From NCBI GenBank assembly GCA_002900995.3, contig CM035314.1, positions 1,333,252 through 1,397,251 on the forward strand: a stretch of 64,000 bases of DNA. The letters run 5' to 3'. Positions 43,301 to 55,564 of this stretch are shown one piece after another. The translations under genes and the position numbers were made by a program. The number at the start of each line of letters is the position of its first letter. The stretch's first letter is position 1. The notes under the pieces were generated by a model that did no database searches, was not told the DNA's origin, and saw only the letters and a list, made by a program, of their open reading frames with translations. Origin of the DNA: Ganoderma boninense. Lineage: Eukaryota > Basidiomycota > Agaricomycetes > Polyporales > Polyporaceae.

Positions 43301-44594
43301 CTTGCGCTCGAAGTGCGCTGTGAGTGGTGCCTCCCAGAGCACCTTGTCGAAGACCTGGTCGTGCGCATCGTCTGCGTTGCCAAGCACCTGCGCCATCGCG
43401 AGCGCTTTCTTCCCCCAGCAAGTCTCGACATGGTGCCTCAAGTTGGATGTTGATGTGGAGTCTGCCGTGTCAAGAAAGCAGTGTATACCCCTCTTGGCCT
43501 TGCAATCTGCCTTCGCGCATTTGAAGACATGACTGCGGCGCCCATTTTTGTACTCAATCTCTGGCTGTGGCTCAAAAAATGCATAAATAGGTGCATCCCA
43601 CCCAGGCATCAAGTTGTCTGCACATTGCTAACATATTACAATGCAGATCTGCAGGTAACGGCATAGTGGCGAACCAAGTTTAGCCTCAGAATCAACCTCC
43701 TTCTCCTTTGCCTTTGACTTCGCCTTTCTCTTATCAGCCCGACAATTCTCCGCCGCCTCGTCCTCGCCATCCTCCTCACCATTTTCCTCGTCATCTGCAT
43801 CAGCCTCGCCGTCGCTCAAGATCTTGACACCATCGTCATCAAGATTGGGGGAAGCGCGTGGCACCTTTGAGCGTTTCCCAGCCCTCTGCTTCTTTTTACG
43901 CCCAGAGTCTTCATCGTCAGCCTCATTGCGCCAGATCAGCTGGGCACGGAGCCAACTTAGGCTCCGGCTTCGGCTTCGGCTCCTTCGACTTCTTCGTGGC
44001 AGCTTTCGAGCTCGATCCGGAGGCAGTGTGCTTCCGTGCCTTTTTCGAAGGGGGAGATTTGGTTGCAGTTCCAGTTCCAGCTCACTTACGCATTGGGAAG
44101 GACGTATAGAATGGATGAGGGAAGATTTTGATAGAGTTTGTGAGGAAGGGGATGGTTGCAAATGGTCTTCGCCCTCAAGTCATGCACCATGTACTAGCCT
44201 CCTGATGTTGCTTACCCAAGAACTGTACAGAACCTACGTCTTTGCACACCATAAACAGTAACAATTCTATGTTTAGTAAATACTTTAAATCCCGACAGCA
44301 CATGAGGTGAAGGACTCTGCAATGCAGGTAGCATTGGAGGTGCATCGATGGTCGGACTTGAAATGGGCACTTTGAGGTTCCTACAGGCGCCCTTTGCGCG
44401 CCTCTCCAGCGCTGGTGGCTGTGAACTTGGGCACTTTACAGGCACTGGCCGGCCAGGTGGCTGTGTGGTAAACCAGGGGGTAGCACCAAGGGTAGGGGGT
44501 TTGGCAAGGGTATTTCATAAACACCCCCTACCCCTACCCTTGCACACCCTTACTCCAAACCCCCCAAAACTCTAGTACCCCCCGCTATTCCCTA
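40335..44594 (-). mobile_element. Second hAT transposon, same TIR family as the 5029-5442 MITE
   Basis: The right end, reverse-complemented, begins TAGGGAATAGCGGGGGGTA, identical over 19 bases to the left end of the MITE at 5029. Inner right sequence (44467-44560) and left sequence (40343-40505) share GGGTA-rich subterminal repeats with it. The outermost left bases (about 40335-40344) have decayed and no 8-bp TSD is visible, so the left boundary is approximate. It contains a reverse-strand hAT transposase. Confidence 0.7.
40580..43612 (-). pseudogene. hAT transposase of the second element (multi-exon, probably decayed)
   Basis: On the reverse strand the gene starts with a BED zinc finger (FKCAKADCKAK ... 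NLRHHVETC, about 43450-43540) and continues with HYVPSPSTVSRDVK. Then come degraded hAT blocks (VHLVEAFAGVLEEFGI near 42760; VTCDNARNNNTI then LLHVLSLVVKVL, 42490-42640), an acidic stretch, VIPVMDHVEETL and YYSLTDASAAYRIAM (41430-41590). After that: YKLEYFKKLKWRPGW (about 41290-41340), SAPIDKHSGNVIRWW and the hATC block (VDVEQLFSRGRLVLSHVQNRL, about 40710-40800), ending at 40580. Intron borders are plausible but not all resolved. The exon preceding the CDNA block looks decayed. A Lys/Asp-rich ORF upstream (43628-44161) may be its N-terminal exon. Confidence 0.78.
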
Positions 44595-45533
44595 GAAATG
44601 GGTGATGTGGAGAGAAAGCCTGACTTGCCCAAGGTGCTCAATAGCCCGGCGGAGTACAAGTGCGAAGAGGATCACGTGCGAGAGCTTCCAGGAAGGAGGA
44701 GACCGCGGTGAAGGAGATGTTTGGTCCCGTACATTGGTCTGTGGTCTTTCTGTCTTGAGTGTCATACTCCTATCTGAAGAGACTTTGTTTACAGCTGCGT
44801 CAGGTTACCTCCCATTCCGGCTTCACACTGCGGTCGTGGCTGCAAAGACTACCTCTGATCGTTTACTCGGAGAGTGACCCCTCTGAATAAGCGATCTGGA
44901 GAGAAGACATTGGTCGACAGTGAGAACAGGGGGGTGATCAAAAGCTACAGGGGAAAAGTCCTCAGAGATTGTGACGCAAGTGGTGGTTGGGATGTCTCAT
45001 TATGTGAAAGATGGGAGCAGGTCATTATATAACTGTGTGGGTCGATTTCTGACCTTCTACCCAACCGCAATGTTCTTTCTCTTCTTATATCAACTCAGGA
45101 ATCTCACCACTTCTCTTCAAAACTTCATACACTTGTCTACCTCATCAACCGTATCAATCTTCTTCCGACCACACCTACGTCACCCAACCTATTGAACCAG
45201 GTTGGTAAGTAGCGTGCATCCTTATCTATGAATATATGCTCACATTTTTTGGAATACCTCACAGTTCCAAGAGGCCTTGACTTCTACCATTGGTTTCCTC
45301 TTTGGTGTGATACAGTCTTTGGTATGTAAACCTATTCTATGTACTGCATGCTTTGCACCGAGCCCCTCACGCCCTTTTGCCTATGCTTCGAAATCAAATG
45401 TCAGTTATATACCTGATTCATGCCACATCTCCACTCCCCACAATTATTCTATAGTTCCATTGGGCACCCTGGTGAGCTCCCCTTCTCCGTTCTTCTGTGA
45501 ATCCCATGCTCAATGCCTGACAGGAACATGAGC
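44595..45533. other. Intergenic or unresolved exons
   Basis: Short forward ORFs (44971-45195, 45277-45531) with possible splice sites (GTAAGTAG near 45204) may be upstream exons of the coiled-coil fragment that follows. No family recognised. Confidence 0.35.
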
Positions 45534-45765
45534 CTCACCCCAATGCCATAGAACAGGAGTATGCTGCTCATTGCGACCGGCTGCTTGCGGAGCATGAAGC
45601 CCTCTACCTTGGTAACCTAGAGCTCCAGCAGTGCATCAAGGACCTGGAAGCAATTGCGGTGATCCACAAGAGCAAGCTGGTAGAGCAACAGGCCGAACTC
45701 TTTGCCCTCCGAGACCGCGCACATCAGAAACACGATGAGGATGGACCCACCACTACCTTCCAGGT
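45534..45765 (+). pseudogene. Coiled-coil-type coding fragment, truncated by a hAT end
   Basis: An open forward frame without ATG encodes AIEQEYAAHCDRLLAEHEAL, LELQQCIKDLEAIAVIHK and KLVEQQAELFALRDRAHQK, rich in Leu/Glu heptads. It runs to TTFQ and a possible donor (CAG|GTGCTACC) only a few bases before a hAT-type terminus at 45775. It may be the remains of a host gene or of a transposon protein. No start or stop is evident, so it is reported as a fragment. Confidence 0.45.
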
Positions 45766-45774
45766 GCTACCGTT

Positions 45775-45945
45775 TAAGGCTGAACACGGATACAGATATT
45801 ACACAGGTAGACCTGGATCTGACCTGTGAAACCACCTGTAGGTTCGGCTCTTCCGGATCCGGATATCACGGCTCCGGGTCGTCTCCAGATCCAGGTTGAA
45901 CTTCTCATAATATGTTAAGATCCGCACCGGGTTGCATACATTTCA
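45775..45945 (+). mobile_element. hAT terminal fragment with the 20093-26248 family TIR
   Basis: It begins TAAGGCTGAACACGG, matching the first 15 bases of the complete hAT element, and is followed by GGATCTG/GGATCCGG/CCGGGT-rich sequence. The other end is missing; the Gypsy LTR at 45946 cuts it off. Confidence 0.7.
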
Positions 45946-46404
45946 TGTCATGAACCGCACGCTCGGCGCCTACCCCGGCGTCTCTCTTTCCCTTTTTGGA
46001 CTGTTTGCCTCCCGTGTCGTCCTTATTGTCCTCCATTGTTTAGCAAACCCGTCCCTTGTTCTCGCAGTACAATAACTCCTGTCACCCATTGTTCCCGTCA
46101 TCATTGTACTACATACCATTGTTCTTCCACTGGTTCCCGTGTCCATAGTTACCTATTGTCCCCAGTTCCCATTGTCCGTTACCTGTATATAAGACCTGTA
46201 CTTTGCTACCTGGAGACCTCAGTTTTGACCTCTTGTCTCCAGGTAAGCCTCGCTGTATTCTCGCTCATTAGTTACTCGCTCAATACATCTTGTCTCTAGC
46301 CTGACTGTCGAGCCCTGCTCCGCTCTCACTGCACAAGTGCTCATCGATGCCCTTGCTCGTCTCGTAAGCCTCCTCCTGATCTTACTCGGCAGCCAGTCAT
46401 AACA
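45946..46404 (+). repeat. 5' LTR of Gypsy copy 5
   Basis: 459 bp, TGTCATGAACC...CAGTCATAACA, with TATATAAG and the AGTTTTGACCT putative transcript start. Confidence 0.92.
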
Positions 46405-46736
46405 TTAGGTCGAACTTCTACACGAGCACTGGCGTACTCCACACACATTCTTTTCCCCTCGTACGGTACGCACTTTAGATCCTCTGTGTTGGCCTAGCGT
46501 AGTGCGCACTCTAGTCACACCATCGGACGTGGTCTCGGCGCAACCTGAGGCTTGCCACTCTCAGTGGTACAGTACGCAGAAAGCTCCTAACACGAGACCC
46601 TGGTACTGACAGAAGTGGTCCGCCTCACGGCGTGGGAGGCTAGAGAAAGGCGGCGAAACAAAGCCAAGGCAGAACACCCTTGGGCCCGTGTCCTTGGGCT
46701 AAGACACAGCAATAGGTCGAGGAGGCTGAGCAGACA

Positions 46737-48195
46737 GTGTCGGATCGTGCACCTGCCGTCTTTATTCCTGGGATAGGAAGCGAGCTACCTCCACTCCCCT
46801 CACCGTGGCTTGCAGTCAAAGGCCACACGCATTTCACAGCACCGTGGTCGAAGACCAGCACTGGAACACCACCGAACAACAGTGGTTTGTTTGCGACCGC
46901 CAACCCTGCCCACACCGCAACTTCACCTTTGACTGGACACCCACCCAGTGCGCTCCATTCCACCCCTTTGTCCGGCCACACCCCGACCAACAACAGGCGA
47001 TCTCTAGACCGACTTGCCCAGCCACCGCCAGCCCCCTCCACAAGGCCCACACGGGCAGCTGTTGCTGCTGCACGAAGTCGCCCCAGCACCCGACCCCCCA
47101 GCCATGCCCCAGTCGTGTACCCAGTGGGACCGCCACCCCAGTCGATCCACAGGCTCCCCCCGCTCTTGACAAAACTATCGCACTCGTTACTGAACGGCTC
47201 GGACAACGACGAAGCTCAAACCCCTCATCACCCATTGCGTCGACTTCTAAGCCTGAAGTAAAGAGGAACCGAAGCTGAAAGCTACCAGTTCCAACACCCC
47301 ACAATCGTCGTCCTCGACCAATCCTCCTCCCGCGCCCAATCCTCCTCCCGCACCCACCATGACCACCCGGCCCCTGCACCAGCGTTTCGACACCTCCAAG
47401 CTCCTCTCCCAGATTGCTCCATGCAAATACGATGGAAAATCCGCGCAGGATGGTCTCCGCTTTGTGTCCGCAGCCCAGATCTACTACAACACCCTTACGG
47501 GCAGTAGTGGTGGCACACCCAGCGAGGTCATATGGATGACCATTCTCAGTAGGCTCACGGAAGGAGCAGCAGCGTGGGCTGGCCCCCACATTGTGACGCT
47601 TGCAGGTGGAACTAGTCCTTGGGTGAACTACGGTGCGTTCAGCACAGCCTTCAAGGACCACTTCTGCGCAGCCGACGACAAGGAGGCTGCCATCGCTGAA
47701 CTGGTCAAGCTCTGCAAGGCATACCACAAGGTCGGCACAGTCCAGGAGTATACGGCGCAGTTCAATGCAGCTGCAGCGCGGACCGGCTTCGGCGACGAGG
47801 ACAAACGCGAACACTACCGCTCTGGCCTGCCTCCCAGGCTCCGGGATGTCCTCGCCACCAGTGCCCACAACATCTCTGACCTCACCAAAATCCAGAAGGT
47901 GGCGCTGTCGCTCGACCAGGCCCTCGTCACCAGAGAGGAAGAACGGCCAAAGACGTTTGGATGGAAGAAGAAGGGGGAGAAGGCAGCTGCTACTAGGAAG
48001 AAGCCGTTCTCAGGAAACTGCTACATCTGTGGCCAGCCCGGACATCGTAAGTATGACTGCCTGCGGCTGAAGAGTCAGCAAGCCGCTTCCTCGTCCACTG
48101 CGACCACGGAAGTAGCGGCCCTTCAGGCCCAGCTCAAGGCGATGGAGGAGAAGATCGCAGCCCTTACAACTGCCGAGAAGAAGGAGGGTTTCTGA
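46737..48195 (+). pseudogene. gag: Gypsy copy 5 gag (two frames)
   Basis: N-terminal part at 46737-47278 in shifted frames (CPHRNFTFDWTP, Pro-rich linker), then an open frame at 47359-48195 starting MTTRPLHQRFDTSKLL. That frame contains the capsid-like gag domain (VIWMTILSRLTEGAAAW, FKDHFCAADDKEAAIAEL, YHKVGTVQEYTAQFN) and a CCHC knuckle CYICGQPGHRKYDC (about 48020-48062). Frameshifts near 47060-47280 break the N-terminal half. The stop TGA at 48193-48195 sits on the slippery heptamer. Confidence 0.85.
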
Positions 48196-48230
48196 TCAGA
48201 GCCGCACTGGACGCTGCGCGTGCCGGCTCT
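48186..48230 (+). promoter_or_regulatory. -1 frameshift signal, Gypsy copy 5
   Basis: GGGTTTC at 48186-48192 overlaps the gag stop codon region. A 5-nt spacer and the same hairpin as in copy 4 follow (AGAGCC...GGCTCT). Confidence 0.75.
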
Positions 48231-48821
48231 TGTAGTAATAGTCGATTTTCTGTACTGAGTTCCGTGTTTGTATATGAAGTAAATCACAGTGGTCAGCACT
48301 TTCATATACCGGTACGGTTAATCGGCAAGCAGCGACATAAGGACATAGTAGCCATGGTAGATAGCGGAGCTACTACTAAGTTTTTACATAGACGGTTCGT
48401 AGAGAAGAACCAGGTTACGACAAGGAAGTTGGCAAGGCCAATTCCTCTGTACAACATAGATGGTACTGAGAACCGTGATGGGACGATCACGGAAGTCGCT
48501 GTGTTGGATATGGCGATTGGAGACCACCAGGAGAAGGTGGTGTTTGTGGTGACAGACATAGGAGAAGAGGATGTGATCATCGGCCTGGACTGGCTGCGCG
48601 AGCACAACCCTGAAGTAGATTGGGAACGTGGCTCGCTGCGCCTGTCGAGATGTCCAGAGGCATGTCCGGCTCATCGGAAGGCATCCAAACCTGTTGAAAC
48701 CAAAGCGCGTGATACGGAGGTACGGCTTACGGCGCACAATGGTTCTCGACGGGTGCGGAAGGCAAAGACGATGGGTAGGATATGCACGGCCGTAATGGTC
48801 GAGGAGGAGGAGGAAGATTAG
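48193..48821 (+). pseudogene. pol: Gypsy copy 5 protease region of pol
   Basis: The -1 frame continues through YEVNHSGQHFHIPVRLIG and the retropepsin site AMVDSGATTKFLHRRF to IIGLDWLREHNPEVDW. An insertion near 48815 brings in a TAG and shifts the frame. Sequence similar to the pre-RT spacer continues to 48964, where the element is cut. Confidence 0.85.
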
Positions 48822-48964
48822 GCCTCCACCCACCAGGTTTTCTGCCGGAATGGATGGCACTGAGGAGTCTCTTCTCAATGCACTAGAAGAAGTGGACAAT
48901 GACTTCGAGGTACCCCAAGATCTTTGTGTCGGCGAGCTACACGTACCTCTCACAGCTCGCTGAA

Positions 48965-50373
48965 AGGTTACAAAAGGCCATTGTGAGCCCTGGGCCCACG
49001 CAGCCAAAAACCCTCATGTGCTATATGCGTCGAGCAGTGCTCCTAGCAGCTTATAAGCTATATGACCTCTGCGCTTTCCGCCCCCCCTAGCCCCAGAGGC
49101 CAAAGGTGCAATGGACGAGTGTGGTGTGCGAGTGCCTTCCAGCCATGATCAACCATTGTTGCCCTCTCAAACTCTGATCTTATTTTGCCTCATATCTACT
49201 CAGTGACTCTCCTTCCTCTGATCACCTACCTCAAGATTTTGACCCCTTGACTTTCAATGGAATATGCCAAGCCTAATGTGATAGGGAAATTCAGAAGCCT
49301 GAGAGATGGTAAGCACCTTTCCACCTGGGTAGCGCTCTTTGGAACTCTCTCCTTGTCATTGCAAAACCCATGTCCCCCACTGGGGAATGCTGGCTGTGGG
49401 CTTTGCTGGGTTACCTCCCATGCAAACACTACAGGAGTTGAAAGAGTATACACACAAGGGACCAATGCACATTGTCTACCCAACTTACCCAACTCGAGCG
49501 TCTAATAAGAAGATTCTATGTCTAGAGTTGGCTAGGCAGTCAGATCATTTTGTCCAGCAGTTGCAAGCATCCATATTCTAACTCTTGGCTTGGAGAAACG
49601 TCATGACAAAACTATAACCATTCACAACAAAGGATAGGGTGTACTAAGTCCACAGTAGCATCTCACTCATTGTCCTCATGAAACATGTCTGCACGAATCC
49701 ACTTTGGGGCAACGTACTGGCTGCCAGCGCATACTCAGCTAGGCTCGTTATAAATGTACAAGTCTTCAGTCTTCTCTGCCTCCCTCTTTCTAGCCTCATC
49801 TCTATCTGAGAAAATATGGGATGGTAAGCAAGAATTCTCTGACTTTGGCTTCCTGTCTCTTGCTGGGATAACCAACAGCATCTCAGTGATGCTGCTTCAT
49901 ATATTGTTAGTCTGTGCTGAGCATCTAGCAATAATATGGAGCCTTACCGTGCACTCAAAGAACTCTCAGCCTCTCTCTTAAACTTCACATCAGCATTATG
50001 AGAAGGGACTTCAAATGCAGCAGCCTGGATGGGGTGGAGCTTTTGATCGCCTTCTCTGCTGAGACCCCAGTACCCTTGGAATACCTTGAAATCTTTCAAA
50101 GATTCACGAGGTTGATCGTCTGACAATGCTCCACAGTCGAGCAATGCAGACACCTCCATCTCTGAGTTGAGGGCTCTGACAGGAGAAGACGAGATAGGAG
50201 TGGACCGGCATCACTTGGAAGGCCGTTGAGAGAGCTTAGAGTCTAGAGTTAAACTTGACGGGTCTCAGAAAGAGGGGTGACGTATTGAGCTTGCTCCATG
50301 GGACGTTGCGTCATTGCCCTAGAGGTGGTTGTTTTATCGGAAAAAGGTGTCCAAATGAGTAAAGACATCCTTC
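48965..50373. other. Intergenic, no supported gene
   Basis: Short ORFs on both strands without motifs (for example 49257-49505 forward, 49644-49931 reverse). No repeats shared with the rest of the window were noticed. Confidence 0.45.
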
Positions 50374-50640
50374 TGTTGGCTGCAGTGGCCCTCAGGACGT
50401 CACAATGGCCTGTGTCAAGCTCTGTAAAGTCTGTATTGCAGGAAACTAAGATATGCTACTCACCTGTGTCAAGATCTGTAAAGTCTAAGGACAACAGAGC
50501 CTGACAGAGGTGTCGATACAGCTCATGGAGCACATGCTAGATAGAGTATGTAATGCTGTGCTACTGGCGCCGTTATGGCGCCCAGAGAATGAGAATTGCG
50601 GACCGTACAGTGTAAACTAGAGCAGGATGCAGATCTAAGC

Positions 50641-51100
50641 TGTTACGACTGGCTGTCGAGTAAGATCAGGGAGGAGGCTAACGAGACGAGCAAGGGCGTC
50701 GACGAGCACTTGTGCAGCGAGAACGGAGCAGGGCTCGACAGTCAGGCTGGAGACAAGATGTATTGAGCGAGTAACTAATGAGCGAGAATACAGCGAGGCT
50801 TACCTGGAGACAAGAGGTCGAAACTGAGGTCTCCAGCTAGCAAAGTACAGGCCTTATATACATGTAACGGACAATGGGAACCGGGGACAATAGGTAACTA
50901 TGGACACGGGAACCAGTGGAAGAACAATGGTATGTAGTACAATGACGACGGGAACAATGGGTGACAGGAGTTATTGTACTGCGAGAACAAGAGACGGGTT
51001 TGCTAAACAACGGAGGACAATAAGGACGACACGGGAGGCAAACTGTCCAAAAAGGGAAAGAGAGACGCCGGGGTAGGCGCCGAGTGTGCCATCCATGACA
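50641..51100 (-). repeat. 3' LTR of Gypsy copy 3
   Basis: 460 bp, TGTTACGACTGG...CCATGACA on the plus strand. The primer-like segment is AGTTTCGACCT on the sense strand. Confidence 0.92.
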
Positions 51101-51126
51101 ATACCCCCCTCCTAAGGATCGTGTCC

Positions 51127-54100
51127 TCACAATTGAGTCTTCTTGTTGAGGGGGCCAGGAGCATTGGGGTGTGTCGAATGAAACTGTTGCAGCACTTTTG
51201 GCGCGTTTGCTAGATCCGACACGTCTTCCCAGCTATCGTGTTCAGGGCCCCAGCCCTTCCAGTGAACAAGATACTGCAGTTTCTTCCACCGCCCATACTG
51301 ACACGACTCTAACACTTTCTCTACTTCGTACTCTTCCTCTCCTTCCACTTCAAGAGCTGCAGGTTCAGGGGGATGCCGGCTGGGAAGTTGGCTTTCTTTG
51401 TGTAGGTGTAGGAGCGTTACATGGAACACCGGGTGGAGCCCCATGTCTTTGGGGAGCTTGAGCTTGTAAGCCAAGTTGCCCACTTTGCGCTTGACAGGGT
51501 ATGGGCCAGCGTACCGGTCCACCAGTTTCCGAGAACCCAGAAGTTCCTCGTGTCAAGCCACACCTTCTGACCCTCCTTGAACTCTGGAGCAGCGGAGACA
51601 TAGCGATCGTAGTACTCCTTCATCCGCTCTGCTGCCAGGGTTAAGGCTGACGTCGCATCCTCCCTTGCCTGCCGCAACTCCTCTCTTCGTTTGTCTGCTG
51701 TAGGCACCGTGGTGGATAGCATTGGAACGTGGAACTGAGGTTCATAGCCCTACATGAGGTAAAACAGCGAGTACCCTGTGGATGAATGTACGCGCAAGTT
51801 GAAGCAGTATTCTGCTGTTGGCAGCCACTTGACCCAATTGTTGCGGTGCCTTGAGCAGTACATCTGCAGGTACGCCTCTATCTCCTGGTTCCATCGCTCC
51901 GACTGCCCATCTGTCTGAGGGTGGTAGGCCGTGGACAATGCACTTTCTATATTGAGGCCTTTAAGGATTGCACGGAAGAGCTTGCTAGAGAACTGGGGCC
52001 CCCGATCAGAGATGATCTTTCGCGGGAGTCCATGTAGACGGAACCATTCTCTAATGAAGTTGTCTGCAGTCCCTTCCGTGTTGATCTCCTCAGTGCATGG
52101 AATAAGGTGAATCATCTTTCCATGCTGATCAGCAATAAGCTGGAGCGCGTTGTATCCGTCCACCTCCAGCAGTCCAGTGATGAAGTCACAGGTAACTACT
52201 TGGCCTGGGCCGTCCGGGATCTCGTTGGGTTGAAGGGGACCGTGTGGCTTCGCATGTGAAGTCTTGCCATGGCAACAAGTGTCACAGGTCTCAACGTAAT
52301 CCTTAATGAACTTTGCCATGCCCGGCCACCAGTAGTTCCGTGTAACCAACTCCACCGTCTTTGCCTGGCCGGGGTGTCCAGCAGGCGGGAGGTCGTGGTG
52401 AATGCGCACTATCTCTGCTCGGAGCGCGTCGTCTTTGGGGACATAAACTCGGCCGCGGTAGAGCAGCAGGCCTTGTTCTGTGTTCCAGTCCACCAAATCA
52501 TTCTGTAGGCGTGCTGGCCCTAGCTTATCGAGCTTGCTGAGTGCCTCTGCGACCTCCTGCTCACGCTCTCCACATTCTCGAATGCGGCGGAGCAGTGCCT
52601 TCTCTGGTACCACTGACATGTGCCCTCTCTTGGCTGCCAGTACTCGGAAGCGATCGGGTTGCAACATGACTCGGTTCAGGTTGTCATCGGCGTCATCCTT
52701 CTGGTGATCAGGCCTATGCGACAGCGCGTCTGCCCTACCATTGGAGGTGCCCGGCTTGTGTGCAATGACAAAGTTGAACCATGACAGGTAGAGAGCCCAT
52801 CGTGCCTGCCTGCGTGTGAGGTTTTGAGCAGCCTTCCAGTACTCGAGGTTCTTGTGGTCCGACTGGATCTCGAACACACTAGGAAGACCCTCGAGGTAGT
52901 GGCGCCAGGCCTGCAGGGCACGGATGATAGCGAGCATCTCCTTGTCATAGATCTTGTAGTTGCGTTCCACATCGCTCATTGACTCAGAGTGGAAAGCCAC
53001 AGGGTGCCATTTGCCGTCCTCCCCCTCCTGAGACAGAAATGCACCGGTAGCATACCCAGATGCATCGACTTCAATGTGGGTCTTGCAGTCTGGGTCATAC
53101 ATGCTCAGGACAGGGCTTTCAGTGAAGTGACATTTGAGCTCATTGAATGCTGATTGCTCTTCGGCACCCCATTACCAGGGAGCATTACCCATGAGATGGT
53201 CCAGGGGTTTGCATACTGCACTGAAGTCCTTAATGAACCTCCTGTAGGTGGAACTTCCAGACTTCTGAGGCATTCTGAGGGACAGGCCATTCTGCAATAC
53301 CCCTGACCTTCACTGGGTCCATCTCCACACGGTTCTCCGAGACGAGCACACCTAGGTACTCAACCTTAGGCTGTTCGAATTCACACTTCTCTGGCTTGCA
53401 GAACAGGTTGTGCTCCGCCAGACGCTTCAGGACCTCACGCACCAGTGTGCGGTGTTCCTCGATGTTGTTGGTGAATATGAGGATGTCGTCGAGGTAGATA
53501 GTGATTTTGCCGAGTATGATGAGGTCCTTGAAGATGTTGTTCATAAGCGCAGAGAATGTACTGGGCGAGTTAGCCAGTCCAAAGTACATCACATTCGGTT
53601 CGAACAGTCCACGATTGGTAACAAAGGTAGCCTTCCATTCATTGCCGGGTCTTAATCCGCACATTGTTGTACCCCCAACGGATGTCAAGCTTTGTAAAGT
53701 ACTTGGCCCTCTTGAGTCAATCCATCAAGTCCGACACCAACAGCAGTGGGTATTGGTTCTTAATAGTGATGTCGTTCAATCGCCGGTAGTCTTGTACAGG
53801 ACGTAGGCTGCTGTCCTTCTTTTTAACGAAGAAGAATAGTGACGACATCGGTGACTTCGACTCTTGAATATAGCCTTTGGCCAAGTTCTCACTAAGGAAC
53901 TTGTCAAGCTCGACCTGCTCACTGGGTGACAGGGGGTACACCTTGGAATGGAACATCCTAGCATCTGGTACGAGTTCTATAGCGTGGTCGTAGGGTCCAT
54001 GTTCAGGTAGATGTTCGGACGCCTCTTTCGAGAACACACGCAGATACTCATGGTACTGGGGAGGTACAATCTCTTCGACAGGACGGACTTCCTTCTTCTG

Positions 54101-54643
54101 GCACTCTTGTTCAGCGAGCTGTTGAGAGTACGTGTAGCTCGCTGACACAAAGATCTTGGGGGTACCTCGAAGTCATTGTCCATCTTCCAGTGCATTGAGA
54201 AGAGACTCCTCCATGCCATCCCATTCCGGCAGAAAACCTGGTGGTGGAGGCCTATCTTCCTCCTCCTCCTCGACCATTACGGCCGTGCATATCCTACCCA
54301 TCATCTTTGCCTTCTGCACCCGCCGAGAACCATTGCGCGCTGTAAGCCGTACCTCCGTATCACGCGCTTTGGTCTCAACAGGTTTGGATGCCTTCCGATG
54401 AGCCGGACATGCCTCTGGACATCTCGATAGGCGCAGCGAGCCACGTTCCCAATCTACTTCAGGGTTGTGCTCGCGCAGCCAGTCCAGGCCGATGATCACA
54501 TCCTCTTCTCCTATGTCTGTCACCACAAACACCACCTTCTCCTGGTGGTCTCCAATCGCCATATCCAACACAGCGACTTCCGTGATCGTCCCATCACGGT
54601 TCTCAGTACCATCTATGTTGTACAGAGGAATTGGCCTTGCCAA
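51127..54643 (-). pseudogene. pol: Gypsy copy 3 pol remnant
   Basis: Reverse-strand pieces: protease C-part (54643-54173), RT (54148-53717 with DYRRLNDITIKNQYPL, 53688-53230 with YLDD), RNase H plus integrase in one 450-codon frame (53102-51750) and the chromodomain (51522-51127). Shared lesions with copies 1 and 2: the RT deletion near 53245, the stop in LMD*LKRAK and the TAG after FYLM. Unlike copies 1 and 2, the first RT codon is CAA (Gln) rather than TGA. Confidence 0.9.
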
Positions 54644-55564
54644 CTTCCTCGTCGTAACCTGGTTCTTCCTTTACTTCCAGCTTTTTCTCTGCCTTTGGGA
54701 GTTTAGAAGTTGAAGCAATGGGGGTTGCGGGAGTCGAGGTTTGTCGCTGTCCAAGACGCTCTGTGACAAGTTCAAGAGTCTTGTCGAGGATGGGAGACCC
54801 TGTCGATCGTGCAGGACTGGGGATTCGACTTTGGACACGACTCTGGGGTTGTGAGGTAGGGCGTGAGGCGGGGCGGGATGAGGGATTCCTGGATGCGATG
54901 AGGGCGGCTTGGCGAGCTGGGGGTCGGCTTGGGTCTTGGTGTGGTGGTGCTGGAGGGTTGGTGAGGCGATCGCGGATGAGACCTTCGTGCTCTGGTTCAG
55001 CTCGTAGGCGAGGTGCAATAAGTGCGCGATTCTCAGGAGTGTCAGGAAATCTCCAGTGCCAGTTAGGGCACGGTTGTTGGCACAGACGTCCCAATCGCCA
55101 AGAGTGTTCGCTAAGTATTCGTGCTGAACTTCGGTGGGGTGGAAGATATGTGGTTTTCTTTCGCAAGCCAGGGTGACGGGGTGTCTTGCTTCCTATACCA
55201 GGAATAGAAACGGCAGGTGCACGATCCGACACTGTCTGCTCAGCCTCCTCGGCCTATTGCTGTGTCTTAGCCCAAGGGACACGAGCCCAAGGGTGTTCTG
55301 CCTTGGCTTTGTTTCGCCGCCTTTCTCTAGCCTCCCACGCCGTGAGGCGGACCACTTCTGTCAGTACCGGGGTCTCGTGTTAGGAGCTTTCCGCGTACTG
55401 TACCACTAAGAGTGGCAAGCCTCAGGTTGCACCGAGACCACGTCCGATGGTGTGACTAGAGTGTGTACTACGCTAGGCCAACACAGAGGATCTAAGTGCA
55501 TACCGTACGAGGGAATGAAATGTGGGTGGAGTACGCCAGTGCTCGTGTAGAAGTTTCGACCTAA
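54644..55564 (-). pseudogene. gag: Gypsy copy 3 leader and gag remnant
   Basis: The reverse strand reads CPNWHWRFPDTPENRALIAP, a Pro/Ser/Arg-rich linker and KLEVKEEPGYDEEVGK. There gag is joined to protease at a GAAGAACCAG microhomology, removing the capsid domain, CCHC, frameshift site and protease active site. Copy 1 has the same junction (about 11850-11880). Confidence 0.85.

Larger units (their letters stand above)
45946..48964 (+). mobile_element. Ty3/Gypsy copy 5, 3'-truncated (5' LTR, gag, protease)
   Basis: 5' LTR 45946-46404, leader, gag and protease, ending abruptly in the spacer before RT at about 48964 (GCTCGCTGAA, then unrelated sequence). The primer-binding site has lost one A (AGGTCGAACT). 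Confidence 0.9.

Noticed and set aside
46834..47868. 344-codon reverse ORF opposite Gypsy copy 5 gag
   Set aside because: Antisense to the gag domain; no motif of its own.
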